This document shows positions 54,682 through 64,000 of a stretch of DNA of 64,000 nt, piece after piece (position 1 is the stretch's first letter; the number at the start of each line of letters is the position of its first letter). Source of the DNA: Marinibaculum pumilum (lineage in GTDB: Bacteria > Pseudomonadota > Alphaproteobacteria > Ferrovibrionales > Ferrovibrionaceae); the NCBI RefSeq assembly GCF_042646425.1, contig NZ_JBHRTR010000028.1:124001-188000 (forward strand), in the 5' to 3' direction. Both the position numbers and the translations under genes were made by a program. The notes beneath the pieces were generated by a model, which made no database searches, was not told the DNA's origin, and was given only the letters and a program-made list of their open reading frames with translations.

Positions 54682-55206
54682 TTAATCTCTGGTCAGGTAG
54701 TTGGTGATCCAATGCGCCAGCGGGGCGAGATCCAGCTGGTAGGTGTTGCCGGCATCCGCTTGCAGCTCCTGCATGACGACCGGCTCACGGGCCCAGTGAC
54801 CGGTGCCGGGGCCGAGCCTGAAGCTGTACTGGACCTCCACGGTCAGTCGTCCGGCAGTCGGTGCGCGGATATCCAGATCCAGTCGTGCGGGGCTCTGGCC
54901 GACCGGAGGCGGCGGTTCGATGGGTACCTCGACCGACAGATGGCAGGGCGACAGAACCGAGCCCCCGTCGGCCGGTGCGATGGTGAAGGTCGCGCTTTCC
55001 CCCGGCAGCAGCATGGTCGCCGGGCCGCCCCAGGTGCAGTTGCCCTGAGCTTCGGCATCTGCCGGCATCTGCAGGGTGAGATCGGTGGCATTGTCGATGC
55101 GGAGGCTGGCCGCCTCCGCCATCGCCTCGCTGTCGAGGCAGAGCAGCGCCAGAGCCGCTGCCAGCCCGCCCAGGCCTGTCCGGCCAGTGCTCGATCCATG
55201 TCCCAC
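54682..55206 (-). CDS. Secreted protein of unknown function
   Basis: 174 aa. A signal region (GLGGLAAALALLCLDSEAMAEA) precedes a beta-rich mature domain (LRIDNATDLTLQMPADAEAQGNCTWGGPATMLLPGESATFTIAPADG) with two Cys residues that may form a disulfide. A proline run (EPPPPVG) lies mid-protein. No family recognised. It is convergent with the asparaginase gene. Confidence 0.6.
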   Translation of the reverse strand: MGHGSSTGRTGLGGLAAALALLCLDSEAMAEAASLRIDNATDLTLQMPADAEAQGNCTWGGPATMLLPGESATFTIAPADGGSVLSPCHLSVEVPIEPPPPVGQSPARLDLDIRAPTAGRLTVEVQYSFRLGPGTGHWAREPVVMQELQADAGNTYQLDLAPLAHWITNYLTRD

Positions 55207-55398
55207 GGAGCCGTCTCCTTTCCTGTTCGTGTCCCCGATCGCCGGCGGGAACCGGATGCGACGGGCGGCAGGATGCCGTCAGCTTTGTTCCATTGACCGG
55301 CGGGAGCAAGTGTCGGCTTGTAACGGCCCCGGTCCGCCGCAACCCCTTGTCGGGCGGTTGCCGAGTGGAACGACCCACCCCTATATCCGGGTCTGAAG

Positions 55399-56205
55399 GT
55401 GGATCCATGCGGGGCGCGGGGCAGGCAGGTGCAGGCAGAACGGCAGGACGAGACGGGGCGGGTCGCCCTGGTGACCGGCGCGGCGCGCCGGCTGGGCGCG
55501 GCGATGGCCATGCGACTGGCCGCAGACGGCTTCCGGGTCGCGGTGCATCACCGGGGCTCGCCGGAAGCGGTGGCGGAAACCGTGGCGAAGATTCAGGGCG
55601 CCGGCGGCACGGCGATGGCGGTCCGTGCCGATCTGGAGGACATCGCGGCGATGGACGCGATGCTGGCCTCGATCCGCCATGCCTTCGGCGCCGCCCCGGA
55701 GGTGCTGGTCAACAATGCCTCCGTCTTCGAATGGGACGATCTGGCCAGCGTGACCTCGGAGGCGCTTCTGCGGCACTACCGGACGAACACGGTGGCGGCG
55801 GTCCTGCTGACCCGCCGCGTGACGGCAGCGCCGCCCGCCTCGGGCGCTGGCGTGATCGTCAACCTGCTGGACCAGAAGCTGCTGGCGCCGAATCCGGACC
55901 ACCTGTCCTACACCCTGTCGAAATATGCGCTGCTGGGCTTCACGGAACTGATGGCCCGCGCCCTGGCGCCCCACTGGCGGGTCTGCGGCATCGCGCCCGG
56001 CTATACCCTGCCGGCGCCGGAGGCGCCTCCGGGCCATTTCGAGCGTACCCGCGACGACACGCCGCTGCGCCGCGGCCCGACGCCGGAGGATGTGGCCGAC
56101 ACCCTGTCCTACATCGTGTCGAACCGGGCGGTCACCGGCCAGGTCTTCGCCGTCGATGGCGGCGCGTTCATGGCGCCGGCCAGCCGCGACTATTCCTTCC
56201 GCTGA
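55399..56205 (+). CDS. Short-chain dehydrogenase, pteridine-reductase-like
   Basis: 268 aa from a GTG (an in-frame GTG at 55429 is an alternative). The NADPH motif is VALVTGAARRLGAAMA, where TGAARRLG is the FolM/PTR1-type variant. LVNNASVFEWDDL and the catalytic SYTLSKYALLGF (Tyr-xxx-Lys) follow, and ITG is replaced by LLDQKLLAPNPDHLSY as in PTR1-like enzymes. A role in dihydromonapterin/pterin reduction is likely but not certain. Confidence 0.82.
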   Translation: MDPCGARGRQVQAERQDETGRVALVTGAARRLGAAMAMRLAADGFRVAVHHRGSPEAVAETVAKIQGAGGTAMAVRADLEDIAAMDAMLASIRHAFGAAPEVLVNNASVFEWDDLASVTSEALLRHYRTNTVAAVLLTRRVTAAPPASGAGVIVNLLDQKLLAPNPDHLSYTLSKYALLGFTELMARALAPHWRVCGIAPGYTLPAPEAPPGHFERTRDDTPLRRGPTPEDVADTLSYIVSNRAVTGQVFAVDGGAFMAPASRDYSFR

Positions 56206-56346
56206 ACCTCGACTGTGGCGCGGCCCGGGTCTTGCGTCGCCGGGGGCGTGGGGGAGGCTGCTGTCCCGAAAGGCGACAGGGTTCCCGTTGTCGGGCAGGG
56301 ACACCACTTCCGGCTGTGCCGAAGGGGAACAGGCGAAAAGAAATGG

Positions 56347-56375
56347 TTGTTTACGCCCTGTCAATTTTGTTAAAA
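56347..56375 (+). promoter_or_regulatory. Weak promoter candidate before a small ORF
   Basis: TTGTTT (56347-56352), 17-base spacer, TTAAAA (56370-56375), in the A/T-rich patch upstream of the 57-aa reading frame. Each hexamer matches consensus at only three positions. Confidence 0.3.
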
Positions 56376-56409
56376 AGCGGCCGGCTGCGCATTGCGCCAG
56401 GGAACTACT

Positions 56410-56583
56410 ATGCAGTTACAAGCAAACGTTGACTATAAATACCGTCGAATCGGACTCAGTAAATGGGCCAGCGATTCGTGGTCGGGGACGGTACGACAGA
56501 AAACAGAGGCGGCTGTTGTTCAGGAACTCCTGAAAAAGCACCGCAATTCCGAGGTCGAAATTCTCGACCTGCGCTGGGATTAA
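56410..56583 (+). CDS. 57-aa small protein of unknown function
   Basis: The ATG at 56410 has an AGGGA Shine-Dalgarno eight bases upstream. The peptide MQLQANVDYKYRRIGLSKW...VEILDLRWD looks like a compact alpha/beta fold: a first strand, a Trp/Ser loop, a helix (TEAAVVQELLKKHRNS) and a last strand. The region is markedly less G/C-rich than its neighbours and codon choice differs. A TTAAC/GTTAA hairpin (56580-56595) overlaps the stop. It is probably a real gene; function unknown. Confidence 0.55.
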   Translation: MQLQANVDYKYRRIGLSKWASDSWSGTVRQKTEAAVVQELLKKHRNSEVEILDLRWD

Positions 56584-56739
56584 CTCTTCGGTTAACAGGG
56601 TCGCGGGTCGGGCATTGCCCTGATCCGACCCCTGCGCCGACTGTGCCCGCACCGCGATCTTCTTGCCGACCTGTCCCGGAAGCGCCGCGCCTTGCCAGAA
56701 GGCCGCGTGCCCCGGGACCCGGTCGGGCATGGTCGCCTG

Positions 56740-57231
56740 CTAGAGGCGGTCGAAATCCGTCTGGCAGGCCCGCGGCGGCATGGACTGGGTGGTGCCGCGC
56801 AGGGTGAAGGTGCCGGCAAGGCCATTCGGGTAGCGCACCGTCATGCGGGAACTCTCCCGCAGCGCCGCCCAGAACAGTTCGAACGCCTTGTCGGCCTTCT
56901 CGCTGGCGGTACCGATGCGGCCGCTCTCGTCGACATCGAGCCGGAAGATCGACGCCCCGACATCGATCTGTATCGTCTGCCGGCGCGGCAGTCTCTCGCC
57001 GAACAGGGTCATGTCGATCCATGTGCCCGCCGACACCGAGGCCGGGTTCGGGCAGTGGATCACGAAGCTGTTGCGGATCGCATTGCCGATCCGGTACTGC
57101 ACACCGGTCTGCGTCTGCTCTGCCTTCCACGGCGCCGCCTGAGCGGCGCCCGCGGCCAGGAACATCAGGCCGGCGGCAAGGGCGGCCGCGCCGCGCATCG
57201 CTTTGCCGCGGATCGCTTGGTTGGGGTTCAT
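56740..57231 (-). CDS. Secreted protein of unknown function
   Basis: 163 aa with a signal peptide (AAALAAGLMFLAAGAAQA). The mature part has two Cys (FVIHCPNP and PRACQTDF) and a beta-rich pattern (VQYRIGNAIRNSFVIHC, GTWIDMTLFGERL, FRLDVDESGRIG). I do not recognise the family. It sits just upstream of, and in the same direction as nothing essential; zapE ends of its own unit lie upstream of it on the same strand. Confidence 0.6.
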   Translation of the reverse strand: MNPNQAIRGKAMRGAAALAAGLMFLAAGAAQAAPWKAEQTQTGVQYRIGNAIRNSFVIHCPNPASVSAGTWIDMTLFGERLPRRQTIQIDVGASIFRLDVDESGRIGTASEKADKAFELFWAALRESSRMTVRYPNGLAGTFTLRGTTQSMPPRACQTDFDRL

Positions 57232-57316
57232 CGTCTCTCCTTGGTTGCCCTCGCGGGCGTCTCGTCGTCCCGGCAGCGGGACCGTCCCTGGACCTGTGCG
57301 ATGATCATGCGTGCCG

Positions 57317-58498
57317 TCATGCCGCGTCGCGGCTGCCCCTCAGACCGCCCGCATGTGCCTCCCCTAGATAATCCGCGCTGCGCATCTCCTCCAGTCGGGA
57401 GACCGTGCGCTGGAACTCGAAACTGCCGTCGCCGCTCGGATACAGCGCGGCCGGCTCCGCCGCAGCGCTCGCGACCAGGCGCACCTTGGCCTCGTACAAG
57501 GTGTCGACCAGGGTGACGAAGCGCTTCGCCTCGTTGCGCTTCTGCGGTCCCATCAGCGGCACGTCGTCCAGCACCAGGGTGTGGAAGGCGTGCGACAGGG
57601 CCAGATAGTCGGCCGCCCCCAGCGGCCGCTCGCACAGGTCGGCAAAGCGCATTCGCGCGACATGGCGCGCCGCCCGCGGCACTTCCAGCTTGCGCCCCTG
57701 CACCTCCAGCACTTCCGCCTGCGGCTCCGCCCCCTCGGTCAGCACGGCAAAGGCGCGGTCCAGCGCGGCGCTGGCCTCCGGTCCCAGCGGCGCATGCCAG
57801 ACCCGGCGTCCTTCCAGCCGGTTCAGGCGATGGTCCGTCGGGCTGGACAGCTCCAGCACCTCCAGCTTCCGCTTGAACATGTCTATGAACGGCAGGAAGA
57901 GCTGCCGGTTCAATCCGTCCTTGTACAGGTCGTCCGGCGGGCGGTTCGAGGTCGCCACCACCACCACGCCGCGCTCGAACAGCTTCTCGAAGAACTTGCC
58001 CAGGATCATCGCGTCGGCGATGTCCCCCACCTGGAACTCGTCGAAGCAGAGCAGGGTGACCTCGTTGGCGACCGTCTTGGCGACCGCCTTGACCGGGTCG
58101 TCGCCCAGCCGTTTCCGCTCGGGCGCGCCGTCGGGCAGGTTGCGGTGCTTCGCCACCGCCGCATGCACGCGCTGCATGAAGTCGTGGAAATGCACCCGCC
58201 GCTTGTCGGCGACCGGCGCATCCTCGAAGAACAGGTCCATAAGCATGGACTTGCCGCGGCCGACATCGCCCCAGAGATACAGGCCGCGCGGCGGTTCCGG
58301 GTCCCGCTTGCGGGAGAACAGCGACCAGCGCTTCTTGGCCGAGGGCGGGACATAGCCCTGCAGCGCCTGATGCAGGCGCTCCAGCGCGTCAACGGCCGGC
58401 AGCTGCGCGTCGTCGCCGACGATCTCGCCGGCGGTCACCTTGCGTTCATAGGCCTCCCTGGGTCCGTCCCAGTCGGTCGCAGCCTCTCTGACAGTCAT
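57317..58498 (-). CDS. zapE: Cell division ATPase ZapE
   Basis: 393 aa, AFG1-like ATPase. Walker A GLYLWGDVGRGKSMLMDLFF, Walker B LLCFDEFQVGDIADAMIL, sensor region VVVATSNRPPDDLYKDGLNR and the LVDTLYEAKVRL segment are present. ZapE acts at the Z-ring under stress. In many alphaproteobacteria it lies near mdh and suc genes, as it does here at a distance of about 3 kb. Confidence 0.95.
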   Translation of the reverse strand: MTVREAATDWDGPREAYERKVTAGEIVGDDAQLPAVDALERLHQALQGYVPPSAKKRWSLFSRKRDPEPPRGLYLWGDVGRGKSMLMDLFFEDAPVADKRRVHFHDFMQRVHAAVAKHRNLPDGAPERKRLGDDPVKAVAKTVANEVTLLCFDEFQVGDIADAMILGKFFEKLFERGVVVVATSNRPPDDLYKDGLNRQLFLPFIDMFKRKLEVLELSSPTDHRLNRLEGRRVWHAPLGPEASAALDRAFAVLTEGAEPQAEVLEVQGRKLEVPRAARHVARMRFADLCERPLGAADYLALSHAFHTLVLDDVPLMGPQKRNEAKRFVTLVDTLYEAKVRLVASAAAEPAALYPSGDGSFEFQRTVSRLEEMRSADYLGEAHAGGLRGSRDAA

Positions 58499-58625
58499 TC
58501 ACGCACTCGTTGATCGACGTCCCGTGCCGGCCGTATCGCGGCTTCGGCCGGGAGGCACCGTCCGGCGGGCACCTTCCGGGGGGCAATGGCACGCGCGATG
58601 CGCCGATGCCCGCCCGGGCGTCCGC

Positions 58626-60122
58626 TCAGGACACGGTGGGTATGGAGAAATCCGCGCCGGCGCGCACGCCGGTCGGCCAGCGGCCGGTCACGGTCTTGAT
58701 GTGGGTATAGAAGCGCACCCCTTCCGGGCCGTGCTGGTTGGTGTCGCCGAAGGCGGATTTCTTCCAGCCGCCGAAGGTGTGGAAGCTGAGCGGCACCGGG
58801 ATCGGCACGTTCACGCCGACCATGCCGACATTCACCTTGTTTGCGAATTCCCGGGCGGCGTCTCCGTCACGGGTGAAGATCGCCACGCCGTTGCCGAACT
58901 CGTGGTCCGACGGCAGGGCGCAGGCCTGGTCGAAATCGGCGGCGCGCACCACCGACAGCACCGGGCCGAAGATCTCTTCCTTGTAGATCCGCATGTCCGG
59001 GGTCACCCGGTCGAACAGGCTGCCGCCCATGAAATAGCCGTTCTCGTAGCCCTGCAGCGTCAGGTCGCGGCCGTCGACGACCAGCTCGGCGCCTTCCGTC
59101 ACGCCGAGGTCGATATAGCCGCGCACCTTGTCGTAGTGCTGCTTCGTGACCAGGGGGCCCAGATCCGCATCATGCGAATGCGACGGGCCGACATTCAGGC
59201 TGCGCACCCGCGGCGCCAGCTTCTCGATCAGGGCGTCGGCGGTCTGCTCGCCGACCGGCACGGCGACGGAGATCGCCATGCAGCGCTCGCCGGCGGAACC
59301 GTAGGCGGCGCCGATCAGGGCGTCGGTGACCTGCTCCATGTCGGCATCGGGCATCACGATCATGTGGTTCTTGGCGCCGCCCATGGCCTGGCAGCGCTTG
59401 CCGTGCGCCGCGGCGGTCGAATAGACGTACTGCGCGATCGGGGTGGAGCCGACGAAGCTGATCGCCTGCACCCGCGGGTCGGTCAGCACGGCGTCGACGG
59501 CGGTCTTGTCGCCCTGCAGCACGTTCAGAACGCCGGGGGGCGCGCCGGCCTCCATCATCAGCTCCGCCAGGCGGACCGGGACCGAGGGGTCCTTCTCCGA
59601 CGGCTTCAGGACGAAGGTGTTGCCGCAGGCGATCGCCACCGCGAACATCCACATCGGCACCATGGCCGGAAAGTTGAACGGCGTGATGCCGGCGCAGACA
59701 CCCAGCGGCTGGCGCATGGAGTAGACGTCCAGCCCCTTGGAGACGCTGTCGGAATATTCCCCCTTCAGCAGGTGCGGGATGCCGCAGGCGAACTCCACCA
59801 CCTCCAGGCCGCGCTGCACGTCGCCGGCGGCGTCCGGCAGCACCTTGCCATGCTCGGAGGACAGGAGCGCGGCAAGCTCGTCCTTGTGCTTCTCCACCAG
59901 GTCGCGGAACCGGAACATCACCCGGGCGCGGGCGATCGGCGAGGTCGCGGCCCAGCCGGGAAAGGCCTCCGCCGCATTGGCGATGATCTGCTCCGCCTCG
60001 GCCCGGGTGGCGAAGGCGACCCTGGCCTGTACCTCGCCGGTGGTCGGGTTGTAGACGTCGCCGAAGGTGCCGCTGCCGCCCTTCAGTTCCTTGCCGCCGC
60101 AGAAATGGTGGATGTCCCGCAT
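58626..60122 (-). CDS. mmsA: Methylmalonate-semialdehyde dehydrogenase (CoA-acylating)
   Basis: 498 aa aldehyde dehydrogenase. The catalytic Cys is in GSAGERCMAISVAVPVG, and TPFNFPAMVPMWMFAVAIACGNTFVLKPSE and VGSTPIAQYVYSTAA form the NAD site. FGDTNQHGPEGVRFYTHIKTVT at the C-terminus is typical of MmsA. It converts methylmalonate semialdehyde to propionyl-CoA in valine catabolism, or malonate semialdehyde to acetyl-CoA. Isolated, leftward. Confidence 0.95.
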   Translation of the reverse strand: MRDIHHFCGGKELKGGSGTFGDVYNPTTGEVQARVAFATRAEAEQIIANAAEAFPGWAATSPIARARVMFRFRDLVEKHKDELAALLSSEHGKVLPDAAGDVQRGLEVVEFACGIPHLLKGEYSDSVSKGLDVYSMRQPLGVCAGITPFNFPAMVPMWMFAVAIACGNTFVLKPSEKDPSVPVRLAELMMEAGAPPGVLNVLQGDKTAVDAVLTDPRVQAISFVGSTPIAQYVYSTAAAHGKRCQAMGGAKNHMIVMPDADMEQVTDALIGAAYGSAGERCMAISVAVPVGEQTADALIEKLAPRVRSLNVGPSHSHDADLGPLVTKQHYDKVRGYIDLGVTEGAELVVDGRDLTLQGYENGYFMGGSLFDRVTPDMRIYKEEIFGPVLSVVRAADFDQACALPSDHEFGNGVAIFTRDGDAAREFANKVNVGMVGVNVPIPVPLSFHTFGGWKKSAFGDTNQHGPEGVRFYTHIKTVTGRWPTGVRAGADFSIPTVS

Positions 60123-60292
60123 GTCGTTCCCTCTCGCACGCTGATGGCCCGGCGCCGCGGGTCTCGCGGCGGCGCCGGTCGTTGCCGCCCAGGGCGCGCC
60201 GGCGCTCCGGGGCCGGATCGTGATGCGCCGGAGTTAGCGCCAAGCCTACCCCGATTGCAAGCTGCCGGCCCCGCCGCCACGGCAGCGCCCGC

Positions 60293-61084
60293 TCAGCCCC
60301 GGAAGCTGTCCTTCAGCTCACGGGTGCGGGCGAAAACCTCGACCAGGCCGGCGCCGGCCAGGCCGATGGTCGATTGCAGGTCGGGGCTGTCGGGGCGCAG
60401 GAAGGGGTTCGTGGCCTTTTCCTGCCCCAGGGTGGAGGGCACGGTCGGCCGGTCCGCGGCGCGCAGCCGCTCCACCTCCTTCATGCGGGCCTGCAGGGCG
60501 GCGTTCTGCGGCTCGACGCTCAGCGCGAAACGGCCATTGGCCATGGTGTATTCGTGGGCGCAGAAGATGCGGGTCGCATCGGGCAGGGCGGCCAGTTTCG
60601 ACAGCGACGACCACATCTGCGCCGGCGAGCCCTCGAACAGCCGGCCGCATCCCATCGCGAACATGGTGTCGCCGCAGAACAGGGCGTCCGCCTTCGGGAA
60701 CCAGTAGGCGATATGGCCCCGGGTATGGCCGGGCACGTCGAACACCTGGGCCTCCGCCCCGCCCAGCGCATAGCGGTCGCCATCGCCCACCGCCACGTCC
60801 AGGCCGGGGATGCGGGCCTCGTCCGCCCTTGGCCCGACGATGATGCAGCCGGTCTTCTCCTTCAGTTCCAGATTGCCGCCGACATGGTCGGGATGGTGAT
60901 GGGTGTTCAGGATATGGGTCAGGTGCCAGCCGCGGGCGTCCAGGGCTTCCAGCACCGGCGCGGCGACCGCCGGGTCGACCACCGCGGTGGCCGCCGATCC
61001 GGGCTCGCGCGCCAGGTAGACATAATTGTCGTTCAGCACCGGGATCTGCACGATCTCCAGCGCACCAGCTGCGTCTGATGCCAT
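60293..61084 (-). CDS. gloB: Hydroxyacylglutathione hydrolase (glyoxalase II)
   Basis: 263 aa metallo-beta-lactamase fold. The metal motif is NTHHHPDHVGGN, with GHTRGHIAYWF and FCGDTMFAMGCGRLFEG following; the C-terminal HAGH domain contains FCAHEYTMANGRFAL. It hydrolyses S-lactoylglutathione to lactate. The ATG at 61084 is chosen because the conserved fold starts there and AGAGAG precedes it. Confidence 0.94.
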   Translation of the reverse strand: MASDAAGALEIVQIPVLNDNYVYLAREPGSAATAVVDPAVAAPVLEALDARGWHLTHILNTHHHPDHVGGNLELKEKTGCIIVGPRADEARIPGLDVAVGDGDRYALGGAEAQVFDVPGHTRGHIAYWFPKADALFCGDTMFAMGCGRLFEGSPAQMWSSLSKLAALPDATRIFCAHEYTMANGRFALSVEPQNAALQARMKEVERLRAADRPTVPSTLGQEKATNPFLRPDSPDLQSTIGLAGAGLVEVFARTRELKDSFRG

Positions 61085-61283
61085 TTCTCTCTCCGCCTCC
61101 TCGGTGCGCGGCTGGCGGTTCGCACCGCCCGGTCTCCGCCGAAGATTTTGCGCGGGCGCCGCCACTGTCAAACCCATGCATCCGATGCAGTGCAGCATGG
61201 CTGCCCGAATGCAGCCTTGCGGCAACGGCAGAAACCTCTAAATTCCGGTCGCGATTCGAGAGCCTGGAGCCGGAGGGGAGCGT

Positions 61284-62249
61284 ATGGCACGCAACAAGAT
61301 CGCGCTGATCGGCGGCGGCAATATCGGCGGGACGCTGGCCCATCTGGCCGGCCTGAAGGAGCTCGGCGATGTGGTGCTGTTCGACATCGTCGAGGGTCTG
61401 CCGCAGGGCAAGTCGCTGGACATCGCGCAGTCGGCGCCGATCGAAGGGTTCGACGCGGACCTGAAGGGCGCCAACGACTATGCCGACATTGCCGGCGCCG
61501 ATGTGGTGATCGTCACCGCCGGCGTGCCGCGCAAGCCGGGCATGAGCCGCGACGACCTGCTGGGCATCAACTGCAAGGTCATGAAGGCGGTGGGCGAAGG
61601 CATTGCGGCCCATGCGCCCGATGCGATGGTGATCTGCATCACCAATCCGCTGGACGCCATGGTCTGGGCGCTGCGCCAGTATTCCGGCCTGCCCCACAAC
61701 AAGGTGGTCGGCATGGCCGGCGTGCTGGATTCCGCGCGCTTCCGGCTGTTCCTGGCGCAGGAATTCGGCGTCTCGGTGGAGGATGTGACCGCCTTCGTCC
61801 TGGGCGGCCATGGCGACACGATGGTGCCGCTGATCCGCTATTCCACCGTCGCCGGCATTCCGGTGCCCGACCTGATCAAGATGGGCTGGTCCAGCCAGGA
61901 GAAGATCGACGCCATCGTCCAGCGCACCCGCGACGGCGGGGCGGAGATCGTCGGCCTGCTGAAGACCGGCTCCGCCTTCTACGCGCCGGCCACCGCCGGC
62001 ATCGAGATGGCGGAGGCCTACCTGAAGGACAAGAAGCGTGTGCTGCCGATGGCCGCCCACCTGTCCGGCCAGTACGGCGTCAACGACCTCTATGTCGGCG
62101 TGCCTGTGGTGATCGGCGCCGGCGGCGCGGAGCGGATCGTCGAGATCTCGCTCAACGACGACGAGATGGCCGGCTTCACCAAGTCCTGCGACGCGGTGCG
62201 CGGGCTGATCGACGCCTGCAAGAACATCGACCCGTCCCTGGCGGGCTGA
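61284..62249 (+). CDS. mdh: Malate dehydrogenase
   Basis: 321 aa, LDH-like malate dehydrogenase. IALIGGGNIGGTLAHLAGLKELG binds NAD; TAGVPRKPGMSRDDL, NPLDAMVW, and the catalytic VLGGHGDTMVPL follow. It oxidises malate to oxaloacetate in the TCA cycle. sucC follows, interrupted by an assembly gap; mdh-sucCD is a standard alphaproteobacterial operon. Confidence 0.97.
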   Translation: MARNKIALIGGGNIGGTLAHLAGLKELGDVVLFDIVEGLPQGKSLDIAQSAPIEGFDADLKGANDYADIAGADVVIVTAGVPRKPGMSRDDLLGINCKVMKAVGEGIAAHAPDAMVICITNPLDAMVWALRQYSGLPHNKVVGMAGVLDSARFRLFLAQEFGVSVEDVTAFVLGGHGDTMVPLIRYSTVAGIPVPDLIKMGWSSQEKIDAIVQRTRDGGAEIVGLLKTGSAFYAPATAGIEMAEAYLKDKKRVLPMAAHLSGQYGVNDLYVGVPVVIGAGGAERIVEISLNDDEMAGFTKSCDAVRGLIDACKNIDPSLAG

Positions 62250-62283
62250 TATCCGGCGACGGGCCGCCGCCCGGCATTGCCCC

Positions 62284-62403
62284 NNNNNNNNNNNNNNNNN
62301 NNNNNNNNNNNNNNNNNNNNNNNNNNNNNNNNNNNNNNNNNNNNNNNNNNNNNNNNNNNNNNNNNNNNNNNNNNNNNNNNNNNNNNNNNNNNNNNNNNNN
62401 NNN
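62284..62403. other. Assembly gap (120 unknown bases) in the mdh-sucC spacer
   Basis: A run of 120 N. Copies of a 14-base unit flank it: ATCCGGCGACGGGC (62251-62264) to the left and ATCCGGCGGCGGGC (62447-62460) plus a partial copy to the right. A tandem array may have broken the assembly. Confidence 0.9.
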
Positions 62404-62499
62404 GGCGGGCACCCGCCTCCAGGGGTCGCCGGCACGCCCGGCAGGCATCCGGCGGCGGGCATCCGGCCGGGGCGGCAACAGATTGGGAGCCATGACGGC

Positions 62500-63669
<1,170 letters not shown>

Positions 63670-63717
63670 ACCGGCCACCGCAGCACCCGACGAACGAGAT
63701 ACAAGGAGTACCGCGCG

Positions 63718-64000
63718 ATGGCCGTGCTGGTCAGCAAGGACACCAAAGTCATCTGCCAGGGCATCACCGGCAGCCAGGGCACCTTCCACACCGAACAGGC
63801 GATCAAGTACGGCACGAAGATGGTCGGCGGCGTGACCCCCGGCAAGGGCGGGCAGACCCATCTGGACCTGCCCGTCTTCGACACCGTCGCCGGTGCAGTG
63901 GAGAAGACCGGTGCCAATGCCTCCGTGATCTACGTGCCGCCGCCGTTCGCGGCGGATTCCATCCTGGAGGCGATCGATGCCGAGATTCCGCTGATCGTCT
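63718..64000 (+). CDS. sucD: Succinyl-CoA synthetase alpha subunit, 3' truncated by window edge
   Basis: The first 94 residues are visible: MAVLVSKDTKVICQGITGSQGTFH, GTKMVGGVTPGKGG and SVIYVPPPFAADSILEAIDA form the CoA-binding Rossmann fold. The active-site phospho-His lies beyond the window. It starts 48 bases after sucC with AAGGAG upstream. Confidence 0.97.
   Translation, partial: MAVLVSKDTKVICQGITGSQGTFHTEQAIKYGTKMVGGVTPGKGGQTHLDLPVFDTVAGAVEKTGANASVIYVPPPFAADSILEAIDAEIPLIV

Overview
The window is high-GC, tightly packed bacterial chromosome. Gene content and order point to an alphaproteobacterium, most likely a Rhodospirillales-type free-living or marine aerobe: ffh-rpsP-rimM-trmD-rplS followed by leuCDB and asd, an sdhCDAB operon, zapE near mdh-sucCD, a malyl-CoA/mesaconyl-CoA gene pair of the ethylmalonyl-CoA pathway type, and CbpA/CbpM. 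The species is an inference; no rRNA or tRNA gene was seen to anchor it.

Region 1 (1-18.4 kb) is the most distinctive part. Two tandem giant secreted proteins (the first truncated by the window edge, the second 1438 aa) resemble the G8/beta-helix architecture of eukaryotic CEMIP/TMEM2 hyaluronan-acting proteins. After a strong terminator comes a compact type II secretion system (gspE-F-H-I-J-L-M-C/N-D-K, then a convergent lytic transglycosylase, then gspG and a short prepilin peptidase). Most gsp genes overlap by 1-8 bases. The obvious reading is a dedicated secretion system beside its own very large exoprotein substrates.

Region 2 (18.4-26 kb) is housekeeping: SRP GTPase, ribosomal proteins S16 and L19, RimM, TrmD, and leucine biosynthesis (leuC, leuD, leuB). 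A good promoter precedes ffh. A palindromic REP-like element follows leuB.

Region 3 (26-36 kb) has a leftward gene string (GST-like protein, inorganic pyrophosphatase with a histone-H1-like tail, CbpA, CbpM, DUF2927 protein), rightward asd, a leftward set (pdxY, a possible CYTH-like protein, a small periplasmic protein), the rightward malyl-CoA/mesaconyl-CoA pair, and a secreted fasciclin protein.

Region 4 (36-47 kb) is signalling and transport: a FIST-domain sensor next to a GGDEF-EAL protein, a crotonase that appears to lack both catalytic glutamates, a phosphoesterase, a GST, a PepSY membrane protein with a TonB-dependent receptor behind a Fur-box-like site, and a MarR-GNAT fusion whose Shine-Dalgarno lies inside a perfect 12-bp stem.

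Region 5 (47-64 kb) is TCA-cycle centred: sdhCDAB, a second patch of REP-like palindromes, an EamA exporter, a CoA-transferase, an asparaginase, a pteridine-reductase-like SDR, unknown secreted and small proteins, zapE, mmsA, gloB, mdh, a 120-base assembly gap flanked by copies of a 14-base repeat, sucC, and the start of sucD. No CRISPR array, insertion sequence, prophage or stable RNA gene was recognised.
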